Part shown: positions 17,996 to 28,007 of the stretch, piece by piece
How the letters are laid out: each line of letters starts with the position of its first letter
Position numbering within the stretch: the first letter of the stretch is position 1
Made by a program: the position numbers and the translations under genes
The notes under the pieces: generated by a model
What the model was told of the DNA's origin: nothing
Seen by the model: the letters and a program-made list of their open reading frames with translations, nothing else
Databases searched by the model: none
Source: Prochlorococcus sp. AG-363-J23
GTDB taxonomy: Bacteria; Cyanobacteriota; Cyanobacteriia; PCC-6307; Cyanobiaceae
Length of the DNA: 32,150 nt
Assembly (NCBI GenBank): GCA_003280245.1
Contig: QCFN01000015.1
Coordinates: 1-32,150, forward strand
Direction: 5' to 3'

Positions 17996-20401
17996 TTAAC
18001 TTAGTTGTTCCTCATTTATAGATTCAATAGGAGCTAGTCTAGGGTCTATTATTTTGGGGCCCATTCCATCAAACTTTACAGCTATTGATCTTCTTTCGTT
18101 GCTTCCAAAAAGATGAGTTACTACACCTTTTCCGAATGAGTTGTGTATTAGATGGTCTCCAACATTCCATTCCTTTGATTGTCTTCTAATTGCGTTTGAA
18201 GGAGAAGAAAAAGATCTTTCTTTTTTAGAAGAAGTATTTTCTTTGCGATCAATTCTTGTAAGCCTGGGGAGATTCTTCTGCCTTCTTAATGAAGTCCCTC
18301 CACTCAAAGGGAGATCACCTTTGATTAACTCTTCAGGGATTTCTGATAGAAAAATTGAAGGTACTGCAGGCTCGCGCATTCCACCCCATAATCTACGCTC
18401 ATTGGCATGAAAAAGAAAAAGCTGCTCTTTTGCACGTGTTATTCCTACATAGCAAAGACGACGCTCTTCCTCGAGTGCTGAGGGGTCACTTAGTGATCGA
18501 TAGCCAGGGAAAAGACCTTGTTCCAAACCAACTATGCAAACAGCAGGAAATTCAAGACCTTTACTGCTATGAAGTGTCATCAATGTAACTCGATCAGCTT
18601 CAGTATCTTTCTTGTCTGCATCACTTGCTAGTGCGGCTGATGCTAAAAACCCTGAGACATCAGATTCTTCATTTTCATCCTCGAATTGAATTGCAGCATT
18701 GACCAACTCTTGTAAATTCTGCCTTCTTTCTTCTGCTTCTTCAGTGGCTTCAGCGATAAGTTCATTTAAATATCCGCATCTTTCCATTACCTTTTGAATA
18801 AATATTGATGGAGATGAGTTGATTAGCTCCTTGTCTAAGCTTTCGATAAGTTGAGTAAATTCAAAAATACCCTTTGCGGATCTTCCTGCCAGTGATCTTA
18901 CTGCTTCAGTATCAGTTACTATTTCCCATAAGGGAATTCCTAATTGACTAGATGCATCAGTTAGGCGTTGTATTGTTGTTTTACCAATACCTCTTCTGGG
19001 TACATTGATTATTCTTAGAAGGCTGAGGCTATCATTTTTGTTAACCAGTAGCTTTAAATAAGCCAATATATCTTTTATCTCTCTACGGTCATAGAATCGC
19101 AATCCTCCTACTACTACATATGGAATTCCCCACCTAACTAAAGATTCTTCTATAGCTCGTGATTGCGCATTGGTTCTATATAAAATTGCCATGTCACCCC
19201 ATTTTAAATTGTAATTATTTGCTTCAGTTAATCTCAACCTATGTATTACAGCCTCTGCTTCACTGATTTCATCATCACAGCGTGTAAGTTTAATTAATTC
19301 ACCTTCTTCTCTAGTTGCTTTTAAAACCTTATCTATTCTTTCTTTGTTATTCTCTATTAGTGAATTAGCCGCTTTTAGAATTGTTGAAGTTGATCTATAA
19401 TTATCTTCTAGCTTTACCATTATTTTATCTTTATTTTCTTGTGAATGATTTTTAAAGTCATCTTGAAATCCCATAAGTATTGTAAAGTCTGCAGCCCTAA
19501 AGCTATAAATGCTTTGATCAGCATCTCCAACTACAAAAATCGATCTATTTTTCCAATTAGTGTAATTTTTAGGAGAAACTCCGTTGGTAGTTAATAACTT
19601 TAATAATTCATATTGTGTGCGATTTGTATCTTGATACTCATCAACCAGAATATGACGAAATCTGCTATGCCAGTAATTTCTAACTGCCTCATTCTGCTGT
19701 AGTAATTGTACGGGTAATAAGAGTAAGTCATCAAAATCTAATGCATTATTTGCTGCTAATGCTCTTCTATAACGCCTATAAAGCTCTGCTGATAGTTTGC
19801 CATTGTGGCCTTCAAATTCTTTTTCTAATTGATCAGCTGTCCATCCATAGTTTTTTGCTTTACTTATTGACCACCTTGCTTTTTTGGGCTCAAATCTTTT
19901 TGGATCTAATTGAAGCTCTTGAGTAATTATCTCTTTTACTAAATTTAATGAATCACTTTCATCATATATTGAGAATTGTTTGGTCCAGCTTAGTCCTTCT
20001 GGGTCAAGATATTTATCGATGTCAAATCGCAAGAGTCGGGCAAATATTGCATGAAATGTTCCAATCCAAAGATCTTTTGTTGTTGATTGGTAAATATTGC
20101 TACGAATTTGTCGTTGATGTACTTGATCTAGTGATGACCAAGATTGAGCATATTTATTTTCCGCATAATTTTTTGCAAGTAGGAGCTCCAGCCTCTCCTT
20201 CATTTCTCTGGCAGCCTTATTTGTGAAAGTAACTGCAAGAATATTGCTAGGGTCTGCCTCACGTTCTGCAATTAAATGGGCAACGCGATGAGTTAATGCT
20301 TTGGTTTTCCCGCTGCCGGCCCCGGCGATTACAAGTAATGGTCCATTGGTATGCCCCACGGCTTTTTGTTGGGCTTTGTTCAGATCGGAGAGGAAACTCA
20401 T
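17996..20401 (-). CDS. pcrA: UvrD/PcrA-type superfamily 1 DNA helicase
   Basis: An 801-residue ATP-dependent 3'-5' DNA helicase for repair and replication restart. Helicase motifs appear in order: Q-motif LNKAQQKAV, Walker A AGAGSGKTKAL (26-36), motif Ia AVTFTNKAAREMKER, GTFHAIFARLLR, Walker B ILVDEYQDTNRTQYELL, VVGDADQSIYSFRAAD, LEDNYRST, LMTLHSSKGLEFPAVCIVGL and VGITRAKEQLFLF. The C-terminus (WNVGDHLIHNSFGKGVV) is the Tudor-like PcrA tail. UvrD, PcrA and Rep are hard to tell apart; the tail favours PcrA. No operon partner is apparent. Confidence 0.92.
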   Translation of the reverse strand: MSFLSDLNKAQQKAVGHTNGPLLVIAGAGSGKTKALTHRVAHLIAEREADPSNILAVTFTNKAAREMKERLELLLAKNYAENKYAQSWSSLDQVHQRQIRSNIYQSTTKDLWIGTFHAIFARLLRFDIDKYLDPEGLSWTKQFSIYDESDSLNLVKEIITQELQLDPKRFEPKKARWSISKAKNYGWTADQLEKEFEGHNGKLSAELYRRYRRALAANNALDFDDLLLLPVQLLQQNEAVRNYWHSRFRHILVDEYQDTNRTQYELLKLLTTNGVSPKNYTNWKNRSIFVVGDADQSIYSFRAADFTILMGFQDDFKNHSQENKDKIMVKLEDNYRSTSTILKAANSLIENNKERIDKVLKATREEGELIKLTRCDDEISEAEAVIHRLRLTEANNYNLKWGDMAILYRTNAQSRAIEESLVRWGIPYVVVGGLRFYDRREIKDILAYLKLLVNKNDSLSLLRIINVPRRGIGKTTIQRLTDASSQLGIPLWEIVTDTEAVRSLAGRSAKGIFEFTQLIESLDKELINSSPSIFIQKVMERCGYLNELIAEATEEAEERRQNLQELVNAAIQFEDENEESDVSGFLASAALASDADKKDTEADRVTLMTLHSSKGLEFPAVCIVGLEQGLFPGYRSLSDPSALEEERRLCYVGITRAKEQLFLFHANERRLWGGMREPAVPSIFLSEIPEELIKGDLPLSGGTSLRRQKNLPRLTRIDRKENTSSKKERSFSSPSNAIRRQSKEWNVGDHLIHNSFGKGVVTHLFGSNERRSIAVKFDGMGPKIIDPRLAPIESINEEQLS

Positions 20402-20564
20402 TAGGGCAATATTTTGTGGTTGGTGCGATTTCCCTAGAAGTTATTGCATGGAAACAATTTCCTTAGAGTTAGAGGTCCTGAGATCGACCTCATAGACCAC
20501 CAGAACTTTAGGGTTTATAAAGCGGCAAGGGTCAAAAAGACCAATTAAATACTTGATCTTTCTT

Positions 20565-21437
20565 ATGGATGAATCTGGATTGGCAATGCTGACAGTTGCA
20601 TATCATTCCCAGGCGGCATTGAGCTTGCTATCTGAGGATTTGAAAAGACAGACTTTTCAGCCATTTAAGTGGTTGGTAGTCAATAATAGTCCTGAGAGTG
20701 CACCGCCTATAAGGCTTGAAATCTCTTGTGCGGTTTCAATAATTGATGGTCAGGAAGGAGATGGGTTTGGTGTTGGTTGTAATAGAGGAATGGCTTGGTT
20801 GGACCGTTTGGGCTGGAAGGGCTGGGTATGGTTGATTAATCCAGATACTTCCTTACCGGATCCTGAAACGATTAAAAACCTTCGGGAAGAATTAACTGCA
20901 TTCCCTAAGAAATCTATTGTAGGGACTGTAGTTGTTGATACCCAAGGCAATTTAGAGCCTAGTGCAGGATGGATTAACTATGGCTTGAATTTTAGGAAGC
21001 ATTATCTTCAAAATAATCATCTAATGTCTGCAGGAGGATCACCAATATGCGTGGACTGGGTTAGCGGCTGTAGTTTGTTGCTTAAGCCCTCGACTTTTCC
21101 AAGTAGACCAACTTTTGAACGGTTATTGCCTCTTTATTATGAAGATATTGATCTTTGCATAAGACTTGCAAGGCAAGGGAGTGAAATTTTTTTACTCCCC
21201 TCGGTTCATATTATTCATAAACGTTCTGAGGGAAGTGAAGTCTCTACTTTTCGCAGATCACGTCTTTCGAGTTGCAGTTACATTCGCTTTCTTCAGCGTC
21301 ACTTTTCTCTTTGGGTGCTGATATTAAGGAGTCTTCGACTTATATTGCTTGCATTGATTAGATTACCTTTAACTCCTAACAGAAGCATTGCTTTGATGCA
21401 AGGTTTCTTGGAGGCCTTACGGGAACCTATTTCGTGA
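20565..21437 (+). CDS. Family 2-type glycosyltransferase
   Basis: A GT-A fold glycosyltransferase of 290 residues, resembling rhamnosyltransferase-like family 2 enzymes. It begins LTVAYHSQAAL (9-19), has LVVNNSPES, GFGVGCNRGMAWL, a DxD-like INPDTSLP (91-98), WVSGCSLLLK and the acceptor-side YYEDIDLCIRLARQG. A basic and hydrophobic C-terminal segment (LRSLRLILLALIRL) may touch the membrane. The frame is open from a TTG at 20553; I chose the ATG at 20565, and an ATG at 20586 is also possible. Donor and acceptor sugars are unknown. Its end overlaps the next glycosyltransferase by 4 bases (GTGA). Confidence 0.85.
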   Translation: MDESGLAMLTVAYHSQAALSLLSEDLKRQTFQPFKWLVVNNSPESAPPIRLEISCAVSIIDGQEGDGFGVGCNRGMAWLDRLGWKGWVWLINPDTSLPDPETIKNLREELTAFPKKSIVGTVVVDTQGNLEPSAGWINYGLNFRKHYLQNNHLMSAGGSPICVDWVSGCSLLLKPSTFPSRPTFERLLPLYYEDIDLCIRLARQGSEIFLLPSVHIIHKRSEGSEVSTFRRSRLSSCSYIRFLQRHFSLWVLILRSLRLILLALIRLPLTPNRSIALMQGFLEALREPIS

Positions 21438-22510
21438 GTTTATCTTCAACACCTCTTGCATTGTTTAATGGAAGTTATTTAGGTGATAGGCCAACAGGCA
21501 TAGGAGTGGTCTCTCGTGAATTGGTTAATGAACTAAATCCCGAACTAGTTGCATTGCTTGATCCTTTGGGAGGCTCGCGTCCAGGAACTATTTGTATCCC
21601 TAGAGGACTTACGCCAGATTATGGAAGGAAAGGTCATATAAGAAGGTTGATTTGGACTCAGACGGAAATACCTAATTTATTAAGGAAATCTGGCGCTGAT
21701 TTTTTACTATCTCCTTTGCCTGAGGCTCCTATTCTTAAAGGTATTCGTTCCATTGTTTTGGCGCATGATTTGATACCTATTCGCTATCCTAGAATTTCCC
21801 CACTTTTGCTATATCATTTAACTTATGTTCCTTTAGTATTGCACTCTTCTACAAGAGTTTTATGTAATTCTGAGGTCACTGCACGTGAGATTCATGACAT
21901 TATTGGAATACCGAGAAATAAACTTATTACTATCCCATTAGGTGTAAATATTGACCAGAATTTTCCTTTAAATCTGCCTAGGGAAAACTTTTTCTTGGTT
22001 TTAGGACGCCATGATCCACATAAGAATTTATCAATGATATTGCGCGCTTTTTCTTTGCTATTGGATGAAGAAATAAAGCTTAAGTTGGTAGGTCCTGAAG
22101 ATAAAAGGTATACACCAAATTTAAAAGCTTTAGCAAAAGAGCTTGGCATATATGATCGCTGTCATTGGATAACTTGGGTTTCCGATGAAGAAAAACTAAA
22201 TCTGTTGAATAAATGTCAAGCTTTGGTTATTGCTAGCCTATGGGAAGGTTTTGGGTTGCCTGCTTTGGAGGCAATGGCTTGTGATACTCCAGTAATTGCT
22301 TCAAATGCTGGTGCTCTTCCTGAAGTAATAGCTGATGCAGGTTTAATAGTAAATCCAAGAAGTTCTGAAGCTATAGCCGATGCAATGAAAAATATTTTAC
22401 TAGATACAAAGTTGAGAGAGCAATTGGTATTAATGGGAAGAAAGAGAGTAAAGATTTATAATTGGCAGAAATCGGCAAAACAAGTCGAATCTATTATTCA
22501 AGAGATCTAA
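21434..22510 (+). CDS. Family 4 glycosyltransferase
   Basis: A GT-B fold glycosyltransferase of 358 residues. The N-terminal half has GDRPTGIGVVSREL and LAHDLIPIRYP. The C-terminal Glycos_transf_1 domain has LGRHDPHKNLSMILRAF, KLVGPED, and the catalytic E-x7-E motif EGFGLPALEA (Glu271 and Glu279), then CDTPVIASNAGALPEV. It uses a nucleotide-sugar donor; the sugar is not evident. The GTG start overlaps the stop of the preceding glycosyltransferase, so the pair is coupled and likely acts in one glycan. It converges with the ABC exporter gene, with 16 bases between stops. Confidence 0.88.
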   Translation: MSLSSTPLALFNGSYLGDRPTGIGVVSRELVNELNPELVALLDPLGGSRPGTICIPRGLTPDYGRKGHIRRLIWTQTEIPNLLRKSGADFLLSPLPEAPILKGIRSIVLAHDLIPIRYPRISPLLLYHLTYVPLVLHSSTRVLCNSEVTAREIHDIIGIPRNKLITIPLGVNIDQNFPLNLPRENFFLVLGRHDPHKNLSMILRAFSLLLDEEIKLKLVGPEDKRYTPNLKALAKELGIYDRCHWITWVSDEEKLNLLNKCQALVIASLWEGFGLPALEAMACDTPVIASNAGALPEVIADAGLIVNPRSSEAIADAMKNILLDTKLREQLVLMGRKRVKIYNWQKSAKQVESIIQEI

Positions 22511-22526
22511 TCTAGAAATAATCTCT

Positions 22527-24389
22527 TTATAGGTTATTATTTTCTTGAGGATTACTCAGTGATGCTAGCTCTCTAAAAGTATCCGAATATTGTCGTAGGT
22601 GCTCAAAACTTCCTGATGCTTTGATTCCACCATCTCCAAATTCATATATGCAATCACATCTTTTTACAGTGCTAAGTCTATGGGCAATAACTAAAGTCGT
22701 ACATCTTCTGCCAAGAAGTTGCAGGGCTTCTATTAGGTCCAATTCAGTTCTATTATCAAGAGCACTAGTCGCTTCATCTAAGACAAGAAATTTTGCATTT
22801 CTATAAAAGGCACGAGCTAGGCCTAGGCGTTGTCGCTGCCCACCTGAAAGCTTTATCCCATTTTCTCCAAAGGGGGTATAAAGACCATATGGGAGCTCGG
22901 TAACAAAATCAGCTAATTGTGCTGCTTCTAGTGAGTCCCATATCCTGTCGAGTTCAATTAAATCTTCTTCTACACCAAAGGCAATGTTTTCTATTACATT
23001 TGCATTTAATAAATTTATAGACTGTGGAACATGCGCGCAGTTAACTTGCCATGCTGGTAAATCATGGGGACTTACTGGTACACCATCAAGTTGAAGGGCT
23101 CCTTTCTTCGGAGTCAGCAAACCTAATAATAAATTAGCAGTAGTAGATTTTCCGCTTCCAGTTTTTCCAACAAATGCTAGCCTTGAACCTATTGGAATAT
23201 TTAAATTAAGATTATCAATTATCCACGGTGAATCTTTGTTGTAACTATAACTAACTCCTTTCAAGCTAATTGCGTTTCGTGGGGCAATTCCTTCTGGGCT
23301 AGGCACTCCTGGAGTAGTAAGATTAGGTTTGTCTGAAGGTAAATCTAAGACTTCTAATAGTTCACTAACATGTGGCAATCCCCCACGTAATTGTGTAATT
23401 GACCGAAAAATATCTTGTAGTGGTGGAGTAAGCCTTAATGCTGCGACTGCTACAGAAGAAAGGAATGGAACAATCCCTCTGATTCTGTCTGGATCGCCAC
23501 TGATTAATGCTGGCAAGGCGCCAACGGCGAAAATCATAGATATCCCAAACGGTTCTATTAGTATTCTTGGGATTTCTGGTAATAATTCACTAACCCATAC
23601 ATATCCCTGGGTTGCTCTAATTGTCTTATTAAATCTCTTACTAAAATACGGCTGTGTTTGACTAAGTTGAACATCTTGAAAAGCTCCTAGAGTTTCAAGA
23701 AGGAGCTCTGAAGACCTTCCCTCGTTACGGAGTCTTCCTTTTGCGGAAAGTCTAAGATAGGGTGTTGCTATTAATGAGATCAGAAGATATAAGATCACTA
23801 ATGATATAATTAATCCAACAGATAGTAGCTTTCCGATAAAAACAATTCCAATCGATAATAGTAGTACAGAAGGTATAGCGCTAAGCATTAAAAGAAAAGG
23901 AATTACCGTTGATTCAGCAACTCTTCGAGCATTGCTTAAAAGGAGAGCTGAGAATCTTCCACGACCTTGATTTAGATGATAGGAATAGCTTTGTTGAAGT
24001 AACTTTGTATGGAGAAGTCTGGATATATCACCCCAGACTTGTGCTGTTAGCCGATACTGAAGGAATCGCAAAGTTACTTTGGTAATCGAAGCCAGCCACG
24101 CAAGAGTTATGAATATTCCAATCAACCAAAAGCTTTGATTTACATCGTCACCTCCAAAGAATTTTATGCCGGGTAAAACATTCGCCAACTTGGTGCCTAC
24201 TAATGCACCCATTAGGCGCCCCACAACTGCAATGGAGGCAAGATCAATAATTCCAGGCAACATCGAGATTGGAACCAAGACAAGCAAGGTTCTAAATCGT
24301 CTTTTTGGCAGATAGGCGATTAGACGCCTTAGCTCAAAAAGAGTTTTGCTGCGAATTGAAGCGTCAGCAACCAAACCAACAGTTTGCAC
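22527..24389 (-). CDS. ABC exporter, fused membrane and ATPase domains (MsbA/PglK-like)
   Basis: A 620-residue half-transporter. Residues 30-330 hold about six membrane helices. Residues 370-610 are the ATPase with Walker A VGKTGSGKSTT (407-417), Q-loop HVPQSINLL, signature LSGGQRQRLGLARA (514-527), Walker B FLVLDEATSALD (534-545) and switch His570. Exporters of this type flip lipids or lipid-linked glycans such as LPS core or PglK-type oligosaccharides. The neighbouring glycosyltransferases suggest a lipid-linked glycan (inference). The start is a GTG at 24389; an ATG two bases upstream is out of frame. Confidence 0.88.
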   Translation of the reverse strand: MQTVGLVADASIRSKTLFELRRLIAYLPKRRFRTLLVLVPISMLPGIIDLASIAVVGRLMGALVGTKLANVLPGIKFFGGDDVNQSFWLIGIFITLAWLASITKVTLRFLQYRLTAQVWGDISRLLHTKLLQQSYSYHLNQGRGRFSALLLSNARRVAESTVIPFLLMLSAIPSVLLLSIGIVFIGKLLSVGLIISLVILYLLISLIATPYLRLSAKGRLRNEGRSSELLLETLGAFQDVQLSQTQPYFSKRFNKTIRATQGYVWVSELLPEIPRILIEPFGISMIFAVGALPALISGDPDRIRGIVPFLSSVAVAALRLTPPLQDIFRSITQLRGGLPHVSELLEVLDLPSDKPNLTTPGVPSPEGIAPRNAISLKGVSYSYNKDSPWIIDNLNLNIPIGSRLAFVGKTGSGKSTTANLLLGLLTPKKGALQLDGVPVSPHDLPAWQVNCAHVPQSINLLNANVIENIAFGVEEDLIELDRIWDSLEAAQLADFVTELPYGLYTPFGENGIKLSGGQRQRLGLARAFYRNAKFLVLDEATSALDNRTELDLIEALQLLGRRCTTLVIAHRLSTVKRCDCIYEFGDGGIKASGSFEHLRQYSDTFRELASLSNPQENNNL

Positions 24390-24527
24390 ATGATCAAACC
24401 CTATGGCCCTTAGATCATCATTTGTTGGATGTTCGGCCAGCGGTTCAGCCGCCCCTTCAAGGGTTTAACTAATTGGCAGCCACTTGAAGTCGGAGGATTC
24501 GTCCGGGTTGTTTAGTCTATGGTCCAA

Positions 24528-24746
24528 TTAATCGAGTAGCTGTCTTCTTTCTCGCTCTGCAATTAATTGAGAAAGAACTTTGTTGATTTTTTTTAGTTCT
24601 CCATGGTCTTTAATTGTTGATTCATATTTTTCTTTAGGCATGTTGAGTCTTTGAGCGGCTCCAGCTACTTCGTTGACGAGGCGCTCTTTGTAGCTGGTGA
24701 GATCCTTTATAGACTCTTCCAGCTCTTCAAAACTTGCTTCTACCAT
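24528..24746 (-). CDS. Small coiled-coil protein of unknown function
   Basis: A 72-residue, highly charged protein (starts MVEASFEELEESIKDLTSYK, ends AERERRQLLD) with heptad-like spacing, no membrane segment and no cysteine. It likely forms one or two long helices. The ATG is clear and the gene stands alone between the ABC exporter and the phycoerythrin region. Similar short hypothetical proteins are common in marine picocyanobacteria, but I cannot name this one. No function is assigned. Confidence 0.7.
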   Translation of the reverse strand: MVEASFEELEESIKDLTSYKERLVNEVAGAAQRLNMPKEKYESTIKDHGELKKINKVLSQLIAERERRQLLD

Positions 24747-25671
<925 letters not shown>

Positions 25672-25700
25672 TTAAATACCAACTATTGCTTTTCTTATAA

Positions 25701-26180
<480 letters not shown>

Positions 26181-26239
26181 TTAATTAGCAGACTTCTATA
26201 CGAAATTTATTGATACTTTCATTTTTTTAATTATTCGGA

Positions 26240-26866
26240 ATGGCTGAAACTTTTGCTGATAAGCCAGATATAGATTCTTTATTCAACGATCTTTCTCATC
26301 CAAATCCTTATATTAATAAAGAAGCTTATATGAGTTTGAAGCAGTTTTGGGTTGAGGAGTCTCTCCCAAAATTGATTACTAATTTGGTTAGTGAAGATAT
26401 CCATCTTAGGAGAGTTTCAGTCAAGGCTCTTGGATTTTTTGGCTACATAGTTTTAAAGCCTTTGGCTGAAATTTTTAGAAATACAGATAATATAATTTTG
26501 CGTATTAGTTGCCTGAAAACCTTTCTACAGGTTTCTATTAATAATCCTTTCCATAAATTCCCAGAGGATATTATGCAAGTTATAGAGCTAGCAATGGAGG
26601 AGAATTCACCAGAAATAATTCTTTCGACAATTCCGCTGCTTCGGCAACTTGGAGAACAGGGACTGCCTTTGCTTATAAAGGCAAGTAGAGATGTAAATAT
26701 TTTAAAGGTTTCCTCAGCATTGACTGCGCTTGGTGAAGTAGATAGCCCGCTCGCAAGAAATGCATTGCAAGACTTCTTGAAAAATGATAATCATGATCCA
26801 ATGCTTCGTGAAAGTGCCTTAAATGCGATTAAAACCTTTCATCAGATTGAATCGTTTGATCTTTAG
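26240..26866 (+). CDS. cpeZ: CpeZ-like HEAT-repeat bilin lyase component
   Basis: A 208-residue all-helical HEAT-repeat (PBS lyase type) protein; repeats can be followed in LRRVSVKALGFFGYIVLKPL, NIILRISCLKTFLQV and VSSALTALGEVDSPLARNAL. Length and position after cpeA match CpeZ, which works with CpeY (or as a chaperone) in attaching phycoerythrobilin to phycoerythrin. It starts 59 bases after cpeA; that gap has only a weak GAAA/TTTC stem followed by a T-run, which might reduce read-through into the lyase. Its stop overlaps by 4 bases the stop of the opposite-strand gene. Confidence 0.82.
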   Translation: MAETFADKPDIDSLFNDLSHPNPYINKEAYMSLKQFWVEESLPKLITNLVSEDIHLRRVSVKALGFFGYIVLKPLAEIFRNTDNIILRISCLKTFLQVSINNPFHKFPEDIMQVIELAMEENSPEIILSTIPLLRQLGEQGLPLLIKASRDVNILKVSSALTALGEVDSPLARNALQDFLKNDNHDPMLRESALNAIKTFHQIESFDL

Positions 26867-27780
26867 GGATTTAAATCCTTGGATAGGATTCGCTTAAGCT
26901 TCTGAATAGCAAGATCAAAAACTGCAATAACCTCTTTAGCTGTTTCTGCCTCTCTCTGAATAATAAGAGGGTTAATCGCATCTAAAATTTGAAGTCTCAT
27001 TAGAGAAATAGCCGCACTTTTTCTTACTTGTGGATTTTTATCCTTTAACTGAACTAGAAGTAATCTATGTGCTTTTTGGGGATCATTTAGCCTCCCTAGC
27101 AAAATAGTTGCTTCAACTCGAACATCGCTAATAGGGTCTTCTAAAGCTGTGAATAGCAAATTCCATGCATCTTCATCATCAAGTCTGTTGATTTGATCTC
27201 CTAATGCAGCAATTGCGGCAGATCTTACTCTTGAATTATCTGAGGAGGCGGCTTTTAGGAGAGCTTTAGGGGCTTCAGTTCCTGCAAATCCAAGCCCCCA
27301 GCTTGCTAGCCCACACTGCATCGCACTGCTTTGAGGATTTGATAGAACTTTCTCCAAGAGTTCTACAGCTGCTTCTCCAAAAATGGCCATAGCACCTGCA
27401 GATGAACCTTGTACGACTGGATCTGGATCGTTGATAAGTGCTTCTAGCAGCTCTGGCAAAGCACTTGGATCGCCAACCAACTTGAGTGTTTTAGCTGAAG
27501 CTCGCCTAACAGTCACATTGGGATGATTTAATAGGGCCTCTTTAAGAGCTGGAAGCGTTACTGGACCAGCTGCTCCTAGTGCTTCTGCAAAGGTCCTTCT
27601 TATTAGTCCTCTTTTATCACCAAGTCCTGCAATCATTTTGTTTATATCGTCGTCATCCACGTTTTTTAAGGGCTTCTCTTCTTTAAGTTGCTTTTTTAAA
27701 GTTGCTGCAAGCATGTCAGCTTCTCCTTCCTGAAGCTTAATTTCTCTGAACCTTTTGGGAATGGGAGTTTTTGGGTTCAA
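26863..27780 (-). CDS. HEAT-repeat bilin lyase-like protein (CpeF/MpeV/MpeX-like)
   Basis: A 305-residue protein with at least five HEAT repeats (for example RRTFAEALGAAGPVTLPAL, VRRASAKTLKLVGDPSALPE, VRSAAIAALGDQ, VRVEATILLGRLND, VRKSAAISLMRLQ) after a charged N-terminus. The segment VQGSSAGAMAIFGEAAVELL recalls the CpeF/MpeV group, which attaches the doubly linked bilin to beta-phycoerythrin at Cys50/61. Prochlorococcus has a gene called mpeX in this place; that identity is from memory. The start appears to be a TTG at 27780, because a stop lies just upstream; an ATG 22 codons in is the alternative. It runs against its neighbours cpeZ and cpeY. Confidence 0.7.
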   Translation of the reverse strand: MNPKTPIPKRFREIKLQEGEADMLAATLKKQLKEEKPLKNVDDDDINKMIAGLGDKRGLIRRTFAEALGAAGPVTLPALKEALLNHPNVTVRRASAKTLKLVGDPSALPELLEALINDPDPVVQGSSAGAMAIFGEAAVELLEKVLSNPQSSAMQCGLASWGLGFAGTEAPKALLKAASSDNSRVRSAAIAALGDQINRLDDEDAWNLLFTALEDPISDVRVEATILLGRLNDPQKAHRLLLVQLKDKNPQVRKSAAISLMRLQILDAINPLIIQREAETAKEVIAVFDLAIQKLKRILSKDLNP

Positions 27781-28007
27781 ATCAACATCAAGATGGTATT
27801 AGGTGATCAGCTGGAATCCTCTATCACATAGTTAACTATCAATCTGCTTGGAATTGCAAGAACATTTCATATTTTCAAATGATGAATTTGACTTAATTTT
27901 ATTTAGAAGAAGTTTTTTGTTTTCTTGCAAAGTATTGATAGAATTCTTGCTGAGAGACTTATTTGTTAAATTGATTGATAAGAATTTACTTATCACATGC
28001 ATCTCAA

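Noticed and set aside
24390-24527. GC-richer spacer with a short GCGG/CCGC hairpin near 24440, considered as a small RNA or terminator
   Set aside because: The stem is only 4 bp with no U-tract, and it matches no non-coding RNA core that I can recall, such as the Yfr1 sequence.
26181-26239. Terminator between cpeA and cpeZ
   Set aside because: Only a weak GAAA/TTTC stem precedes the T-run; not strong enough to list as a terminator.
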